From NCBI GenBank assembly GCA_004431415.1, contig QPMI01000417.1, positions 1 to 64,000 on the forward strand: a stretch of DNA of 64,000 bases. Reading direction: 5' to 3'. This document shows, piece after piece, positions 57,101 through 64,000 of the stretch. The notes below the pieces were generated by a model, which worked only from the letters and a program-made list of their open reading frames with translations, was not told the DNA's origin and ran no database searches. Source of the stretch: Cyanophora paradoxa (taxonomy: Eukaryota > Glaucocystophyceae > Cyanophorales > Cyanophoraceae). Positions within the stretch are counted from its first letter, which is position 1. The number at the start of each line of letters is the position of its first letter. The position numbers and the translations under genes were made by a program.

Positions 57101-60100
57101 CAAGGGCGGCGCCGCCGCCCCCGCCGCCCCGGCTGCCCCCGCGCCCCACCCCGCCGCCGCCGCTGCCGCGGCAGCCGCCGCCGCCGCCCCCGCGCCAATC
57201 GCCGCCCCGCGCCCGCCCGGGCCCGGCCCCGCCCCCGGCCCCGCCCCGGCCAACGTCACGCTCTCCAACTACCAGGCCACCCAGAAGCTCCTCACCGAGC
57301 TCACAGCGGCCATCGGCGGCCCCGCCGCCGTAGAGGCCTACCTCGCCGGCCGCCGCGCCGCGGCGGCGGACAACGCAGCGGCGTAGACTCTCTAGGACCC
57401 TCCTAGAGTTGGGGCCCCCGGCCACCCCTTTCTTTCTTTCTTTCCTTTAGTCATTTCTTCTTACCTGAGCGGCCTCAAGGCCTTGCTCCCCTCACGGGCG
57501 AGACTCACAGCTGTCCTGTATGCTCTGTGAAGCAATGCCAGGCGCGCGCTCACGACCCCCGATCAGGCCACCCCCGCCACTCGCCCCGCACCTTAGCCCC
57601 GGCCCAGCTGGGCCCCCACCTAGCCTGTGCTCACCCCTCCCCTACGTACCTCGCCCCATCCCGGCTCCCCGGGACACCCGCCCCGCGCCCCTCACGCCCA
57701 AAGATAGGGGATGTGCAACCGCCCTAGGCCTGTACTACCCCCCACCCCACCCCACCCCCCACCCCCCTACCGACTACGTACCGCCAACGCGAGCCCAAGA
57801 AGGACACCCCGCCCAAGCTCTCCCCCAAGGCCACACTGAACGCTTAGAGTTAGCGTCGAAGCGCCTATCCCTGTGTACCGGCCACAGGTCATGAGCTGAC
57901 CCAGAGTTCGGCCCAGTCCGAACCGGTAGTGCATACGTTGAAGTTAGCTAACTGAAAATAACATCATCGCCCAAGAATTGGGCTATCCTGAAAAACAAAA
58001 TACCTAGCGCCCACTGGTTTCAATTAATTTGCAGCTGCAGGAACTTCAGCTGGCCTTGGAGGCCCCGCGGTTGCAAGCCGCGGGGATCCGCAGCCAGCTG
58101 CAGACGCCGATGATGCAAACTCGAGCTCGCAATTATACGCCCAGGTACCGTCTTAAGCTTGAAATCAAACGCGGGAACCGTCTTCAAATATTTAGAGCAG
58201 GCTCGAGCGGGACTGAAGGAGTGGCTGGGCGCGGAGGGCGAACAATTCGAAGGCGGCGAACAACGGCCCGCAGCAGATCCAAAGGCGCCGACGTCGACGT
58301 CTGACATCGCGAGGTGCGCATGCCTCGCGATCGATCGCGCCCTCGGCTCGAGGAGCAATCACGTGCACCGAATTCAAAGCGTTCCACTGCTTAATTATGC
58401 GCCGAACGCAGATCTGGAGATGCGAACAAGAAGAAGAAGAAGAGCAGGCAGTGGGGGCCCGCGGACGACGAGCGGCTCCGGAAAGAGCACGCCGAGCACA
58501 GCGCTGCCCCCGATGTCTGGAAGGTGCGCGCGTGTGCACTCGACGACGTCGACGTCGACAACTTATAATTAATTAGCGTTGACATTTATGTACATATACC
58601 TAAGCGTACTCATGATCAGACGATTGCGGCGAACCTTGGGGGACACTGGGACAGGGCGTGTGTACGAAACCGCTGGATCAATTACGCCGTGCGCGCTTTA
58701 TCGTCTACATCACTTCTATATATATCTGAATTGCAAAGCATTCACACTATTTTACTGGCTTGAGTTTTTGAATGCTGCTGGCAGAGGCCGGGTCTGCGTG
58801 CGGGCCCTTGGACAAATGCCGAGGTGAAGCTGCTCGTAGCTCTGCGACGCTATTTCGGGAATCAGTGGACGGTCATCGGCTTCTGCCTCAGTAAGCGATT
58901 GATCATGATTATGCTCATCAAGATCATGGTCATCTGAAAACAAAGGCTCACGGAAATCTCACGCGCACCGTCGATGCCCAGATCGCGGTCCGAAGCATGT
59001 CGCTCGCAAGATCGAAAAGATCGACGAGGGGGCTCATCGCGAGGACGACGGTGTGGACGGAAGCGATTGCGGGTGGGAGGAGGGCGAGGGCGAAGGCGGA
59101 GACAGCGACGAGGACACCGGGAGCGACGGGAGCGACGGCGACGGCGGCGGCGTCGGCGGTGGCGGCGGCGGCGGCGGGAGTGCCAAGCCCCCCAACCTTC
59201 TGCCGCACTCCTTCCTGCAGCTCTTCCGCGACGCCGGCATCGATCCTCCAGCAAGCGCCGCAGCGACCGGCCAGCTCATGCACGGATCCGGATCCGGATC
59301 CGTAGCGGGCCCGGGATTCCAAGAATTTGAAGACGGGGTGAGCTCGAGCAATTTGATGCGCAGGCGCAACAGGGGCGCTGTATATCAGCTCTGAACGCTA
59401 AAAATGAATATTGCGCAGTCGCGCAGGGCCCCGAGCTCTGCTCGGGCTTCAGGAGCTCGCGCGCCCACAGCGCCGGCGCCTGCGCCCGCTGGCATGCGCA
59501 CCCGGCAGGTCTGCACCTTCACCGCGAAAACGCTTTGCCTTCGATTAAAACTATATATTCGTGTTCGGATTTCGCAGCGGGGATTGATGTCCATGTCCGC
59601 CGGCGCCGGCTCGGACTCGGCCCTGCCGCAGCAGAAGCGGCCGCGCGACGAGTTCGACTTCGACGGTACGGACATTGATGAAGCACGCATACGCTCGCCA
59701 GCAGGTGCGAAGCCTCTAATTATAAGTCATCAATTGCAAAGGACTGCAGACAAGTATTATATTGACGAAAATTGACGCCACCGCAGAGTCTCGCGCGAAA
59801 CTCCAGCGTACAGCGGACAGCATGCGGACGAATACTTCAAATTCTAAAGCACCAGTGGACAGCATGCGCTGCAGCTGGGGACCCGGAACCACCACGCGGG
59901 AGGCGGCCAAGGCCCCCGGCACGGCGGAAGCGCCCGGCGCGGCCTGCGAGCCAGCCCCCTCGCCCCCCGTCGCCCCTCCGGCGCCCTGCGCCCGCGCTCG
60001 GCATGGCCAGCCGCATGCGCAGCAGCAGCATGCATACACTCGGTGCGCCTAATTATAAATCGGCCTCGATCTTCGCCTCGAGCTCGACGTCGCTCGCTTG

Positions 60101-61949
60101 CACATGTACATGCGCGCCCCGCGTACGCGTGCCGTCGACCGCGCGCTTGCAGCTCTGAGCGGGAGAGCCACTACTGCGACTTCGAATCCGGCTCGAGCTC
60201 GGCCCCGCAGGTGGTTTTTGCTTTGTTCTGATTTCCGCTTACTTCTAAACTCCTCATAACTTTATACTCCACAGACTGTGGCTCGCGACCGCGGCCGGCA
60301 GCAGCAGCAGCAGTATGCGTATGCTCAGTGCGCCTGCACAGGACTAGAGCTCGGCCTCGAGCTCGGCGTTGCTCGCTTTCCCTTCTGCGCCCCGTCTGAT
60401 CACGCGCTTGCAGCTCGGGGCGCGAGAACTACGTACACTACGAAGCCGACGGCGCCGCCGGATCCAGCTCGAGCTCGGCCCCGCGGCCGCATGCGCAGGT
60501 GTGCTTCGCCCGGCCCTGTTTCAGTTCCCCCTTAAGCTTCCTAGCTATAGCTGCAAATGCGCGTTTAAGCCTTTGACCTTAATCATTAAGCTTTTCGCTT
60601 TCCGCTTTCTGGTCTCACGGTGTCGCTCATTAATATAAACATTCCGGCACCAGCTTCAGACTGGAGCGCCAGTCCCTTCGGCGCGGCAATTCTCCGCGAA
60701 AATCGACATCCGCCGCGAGTTCGAAGGACCGCGGCCCCCGGCTGCTGTGCCTCCGTTCATGGCCATGCAAGCCGAGCTAGTCGTCCATGGCCAAGCACAG
60801 GTGTTATGGATTATAATTACTTATCGTTGTTCTTGATTTTACAAGCTCTTGATCTTCTTCCGTAATGCATACAGACCCCGCAGATACCTCAGACTGCACA
60901 CGCAAAGCACCATTCGCCAGGGAATGCATCCGAGCAGACACAGGTATTCAACGTTCCGAAGTTCGCTTTCTGAATTCCGCATGCGCAGGCCTTCTGACGA
61001 TTGGTTCGGTCGCCGGGGAGCGCAGATGCAAGGGGCGAAACTCGAAAATGTCATTGAGCTTTCTTCCGACGACGAAGCCAGCACGACGCCAGCCCCGCGC
61101 ACGCCAATTGCAATGCCCAACGTTAACTTTGAACAGCCACAAATTCAGTCCCGGGTGCGAGGATATCGATTATAATTAGCGTTCGACAATCAAGTCCTCA
61201 GTCCAGTCTGGCTCTGACTAGGCGCCGTACCGACGTTTTTCGCAGACTGGGGTAAAGCGAGAGCCCGCGGACGATTGGGAGGGCGCGCGGGCGCCAGCTG
61301 CAGCCCCCGCGGCCGGCGACGGCATCTGCATCAAGCAGGAGGGCCGGGGCCCTGCAGCTGCAGCCCCGGGCCTCCGAGGCTCGCAGAAGCAGACGCGGGG
61401 CGCGCCCACGGCCAGCGGCGCCCGCGGTTCCAGCGGGTGCCCGTGGAGGGGTGGTGCCCGGGCGACGTGCGCGAGTTCCTCGTGTCCACGTGCGGCCTGC
61501 GCCCGGAGTGCGTGCAACGCCCCCGACGCCTCAATTCAGCTTTAATATCAGCTTGACTTACGCCTGCTGCCTTAAGAAGCCTGCTGCCTTAAGCTTGCTG
61601 GTTTATTTTGACTTAAGCTTGCTGGCTTCATTATAAGCTTGATTTCGGCTTGAAGTAGAATCGTCTATCGTTTCAGCTCGAATTAAATTCATCTGGTCCA
61701 TATTTCAGCTTGACTTCAGTTTGACTTGATTCGTCTGTTATTTCAGCTTGACTTGACGGCAGGACCGCGGAGGCGTTCCGGCAGATCGACGGGAGGGAGT
61801 TCGCGGCGCTCGCAGGGGGCCGGGGGCGGCTCCGGGGCCAGATGGAGCGGCTGCTCGAGCAGACGGCGGAGTTCGCGGCACCGGCGGCCTCGGAGACCGA
61901 CCGGACCGCCCATGCCTTGAAAATCCTCGTCGCCCTCGCCGCGCTGTAG
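54147..61949 (+). CDS. Zinc-finger / MYB-SANT / SUMO-interacting / SAM-domain protein
   Basis: About 22 exons, starting at ATG 54,147 (MSLRKVASPDVDSKEPDEND). Exon 54417-54541 has a Cys/His finger (CQFCGEELALDKAWQHMKHC) and a further CxxC; exon 55000-55212 has CPLCPETMPHSQFKEH and CPLCGAESLEVCGFKTHLLS. A basic/acidic exon (55,269-55,458) joins in phase to 58035-58144 across an insertion-bearing intron. Exons 58,410-58,522 (KKKKKSRQWGPADDERLRKE) and 58,786-58,890 plus 58,982 onward (GPWTNAEVKLLVALRRYFGN, then CLNRGPKHVARKIEKI) form two MYB/SANT-like repeats. After acidic and low-complexity exons, ENVIELSSDDEA (about 61,040) is a SUMO-interacting motif. VEGWCPGDVREFLVST and TAEAFRQIDGREFAAL form a C-terminal SAM domain; the stop is at 61,947. 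A DNA-binding regulator is inferred. It could be two genes, but phase continuity supports one. Confidence 0.78.
55514..58014. mobile_element. 2.5-kb insertion in an intron of J, flanked by a 15-bp direct repeat
   Basis: ATACCTAGCGCCCAC occurs at 55,514-55,528 and again, identically, at 58,000-58,014. The DNA between them looks unlike its surroundings. It lacks the AGATCT/AAGCTT palindromes of other introns and carries Pro-rich open frames (55,792-56,115; 56,141-56,794) and a stretch at about 57,041-57,386 ending GRRAAAADNAAA. It ends in an A-rich tail (TGAAAAACAAA) just before the second repeat. This is the signature of a retroposed element with a target-site duplication. No reverse transcriptase or transposase is visible, so it is either non-autonomous, 5'-truncated or a retrocopy. 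Which strand is coding is uncertain. Confidence 0.75.
60012..60500 (+). repeat. Tandem exon-plus-intron duplication in gene J
   Basis: Segments at about 60,012-60,210 and 60,297-60,500 share, in order, GCAGCAGCAGCA(G)TATGC-type words, GTGCGCC, CTCGAGCTCG(A/G)CGT, TCGCT, GCGCTTGCAGCTC and CGAGCTCGGCCCCGC. Each contains one small exon: SEReSHYCDFESGSSSAPQ-like in the first, SGRENYVHYEADGAAGSS in the second. The repeated exon has diverged but both keep splice signals. Confidence 0.7.
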
Positions 61950-62235
61950 GACCACACACGCGCGGAGCAGAGTGGCTGAGCAAGCTCGAGCAAGCACGGG
62001 CCTGGCCCCCGGCTAGCTGGCTTGCCTATCGCTGCGGCTGCACCCCTCTTGACGCTGTGTACTCCGCTCCGTTTCGTCACTGTGTACATGTTTCTCATTA
62101 TTCAAAGATTCGTACTAGCACGTGCACGGTACCGATCCGCGACCGGGGGGCGCCCCGACGTTCGTTGTGTTTCATCGCTGTGTAACAACGGAGTTTCTCA
62201 TTATTTATTATAATTTTGCAGGCGGGGCGATATAG
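61950..62235. other. Intergenic, convergent 3' ends of J and K
   Basis: This short stretch has AT-richer DNA near 62,200 and no gene. Both 3' untranslated regions must lie here or overlap. Confidence 0.5.
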
Positions 62236-64000
62236 CTAGCTGTAGGTGCCCGAGCGCGGCCAGCCGCCGCCGTGGAAGGACTGGGCCCGGGGCGGGAGCG
62301 CCCCCGCCCCCCGCGGCGCCGGGCCCGAGACCAGAATGAGGGACGAGAAATCGGTGGAGGGGGGTACGGGGTCGCCGGGGACGGAGGGGTACCGCTTGCC
62401 GCTGGAGGGACGGGGGGGGGGCGGCGCTGGGGGTTGGGCACGGCAGCAGAGGCGGCAGATCCTGAGTAGGGTACCACTAACGCGCGGGCCGCTGCGTTCG
62501 CCTGCACCGAAAGGTCAGCCGAGAGGGGGTACGTGAATTTCGCGACGGCGGCACTCGCTCACCTGTGCTCGAAGCGTCGCGTGTTCCCGCTTCTCCAGGT
62601 CGACCCACGTGGGCGCCGCCGGCTGCTGCGCGGCGCCGCCCGTCGCAGCCGCCGCCAGGGGTACGGTGCCGGACCGGGGGGCGAAGTCGGAGGTGAGGGG
62701 CCCCCTGGCCACCTGGCCGGGCGCCCCCCAGTACCTAGCTTCTTCCCCCCCGGAGGGAGGGGTAGTCCCGCTTGGCCCCCCGGGGCCCCCGGGGCCGGCG
62801 AGGCTCGCGCGGCGCACCATGCCGCCACCGCAGCCGCCGGGCCCTGCGCCGGCGCGCATCCGCTGCAGCGACGCCGCCGCGGCGCTGCCGGTGCCCGCCG
62901 GTAGGTCCGAGGGGGGTACGGCTGCGACGGAGGGCCCCGCGTAGTGGTACATGGCCGAGGCGGCGGAGGCCGCGCCGGCACCGGGCCAGAGGCTGTACCC
63001 CTTTCAAGGCTTTGCTGGGGCGGGGGCGCGCGGCGGGGGGCGGGGCGGAGGAGGAGGAAGACGCGGCGGGGGCGGGGGCAGGGGGCGGGGAGGGGGCGAG
63101 AGGGGCCGGGGCGGGGGCGGGGGCGGGCGCGGGGGCCTTGATGGATTCCGCGGCAGCGGCGAGGGCGGCCGCGGTGGCGAGGGGGTTGGCGGGGAGGGGT
63201 AGAGGGAATGTGAGGGCGGGGAGAGAAGAGACGGCCCCGGAGTGCCCCAGGGCCGCCACGGAGGCCCCCGCCGCCACCGCCGCGTTTGCCTGCGGGGGAG
63301 GGGGGGTACGTGAGAACGGAAGGGAGGATAACGGTGTACCCCCCGGACCTGCTGGACGGCGGCGTGGTGCGCGGCGGCGGACAGGAGCTGCGACTGGAGC
63401 TGCTGGTTCTGCAGCAGTAGCTGCGAAAAAGGGGGGAATGAGCTCGAGCCGTGTGGGGGGTACGGCGCGCTCCGGAGGGGGGTACGGGTACTGCAGCTGT
63501 ACCTGGAGGTACTGCTCGAAGGAGAGGGAGGTGGCGAACGCCCCAGAGCCGGAACCTGCGCCGGGCTCCTCCCCGGGGCCCCCGGGGTACGCCGGCGCGG
63601 CGGGGGGCGGCGGAGGCTCGGCGGAGAGCGCGTAGAACTGCAGCATTTGGCTGGCGGCTTTGGCCACCTCAGGAGTAGGAGTCTGTACTGCGGTGTTCCT
63701 GAATATACGAGGGATCACGGGAAAAAAAAGCTGGCGGCTTGTAGGACCTGTCGTAGATCCCGCGCGCCGAAGGGTCAGCCGGCAGCCAAGGGCGAAGCCA
63801 AAGCTCTTCTTAGCGGCTTCTCAGCACGCGTCGAGTGAGATTAGCTTCTTCTTCTTCTTCGAGCGGCCCGTTCTTCTTATAAGATTAGCATTCGTCAGCT
63901 CGATCGCGAACCGTTCTTTAATTAGCTTATCAGCTTTTTATGCGCCACCTTGCAATTGGGCTTCCTATAATCTTCTTCGAATTCTTCGCACCTGCTTCAG
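62236..64000 (-). CDS. Low-complexity Pro/Ala/Gln-rich protein, 5' part outside window
   Basis: I do not recognise the protein. At the right edge, an exon ending LKQ with a GTGCGA donor is just visible (63,992-64,000). The next exon starts near 63,698 (NTAVQTPTPEVAKAASQMLQ) and reads on to SLSFEQYLQVQLQ. It is followed by a Gln-rich helix exon (LLLQNQQLQSQLLSAAAHHA, about 63,340-63,420), an Ala/Pro-rich exon (ANAAVAAGASVAALGHSG), an exon with MYHYAGPSVAAVPPSDLPAG and PTWVDLEKREHATLRAQ, and a probable end PRAQSFHGGGWPRSGTYS with the stop at 62,236-62,238. The composition resembles transcription-factor or RNA-binding-protein linkers, but no domain can be named. It converges on gene J. Confidence 0.65.

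Overview
The window is nuclear DNA from a GC-rich, intron-dense eukaryote, most likely a unicellular alga or another protist. The evidence is the gene structure: almost every gene splits into exons of 25-300 nt, with donors GTGCGC, GTACCC/GTACGC or GC (AAG|GCGCG) and acceptors GCAG|G. Reading frames rejoin at these junctions, and there are no operons or bacterial ribosome-binding sites. A haptophyte-like genome is my best guess, but nothing here proves the lineage.

Layout: (A) 1-652, minus, fragment of an unknown gene. Then about 3 kb of intergenic DNA with a large inverted repeat near 2.19 kb. (B) 3,802-11,227, minus, and (C) 11,667-20,718, plus, are head-to-head paralogous large GTPases of the SLIP-GC/dynamin-like type. 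B ends in a SUMO-interacting motif and C ends in ubiquitin-interacting motifs. (D) 20,981-22,981, minus, coiled-coil protein. (E) 23,191-28,985, plus, TKL-like kinase fused through a long Pro/Gln-rich linker to leucine-rich repeats. (F) 29,528-31,162, minus, alpha/beta hydrolase. (G) 31,420-32,331, plus, small LYR-motif protein. (H) 32,615-43,987, minus, and (I) 44,484-53,424, plus, are head-to-head paralogous ankyrin-TIR-TIR-like proteins. (J) 54,147-61,949, plus, zinc-finger / MYB-SANT / SUMO-interacting motif / SAM-domain protein with a 2.5-kb insertion in one intron. (K) 62,236-64,000, minus, low-complexity protein running off the right edge.

Genes alternate in direction. Four divergent pairs (B/C, D/E, F/G, H/I) start 210-500 bp apart, and two of them (B/C, H/I) are inverted paralogues.

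Taken together (TIR domains with the conserved glutamate region, ankyrin and LRR recognition repeats, a kinase, SLIP-GC-like GTPases with SUMO and ubiquitin readers, a SUMO-binding MYB/SAM factor), the neighbourhood resembles a cell-autonomous immunity or regulated-cell-death locus. That functional reading is inference; domain identities and exon structures come from the sequence. Exon limits were placed by hand and may be off by a few bases. Several joins are flagged as unresolved.
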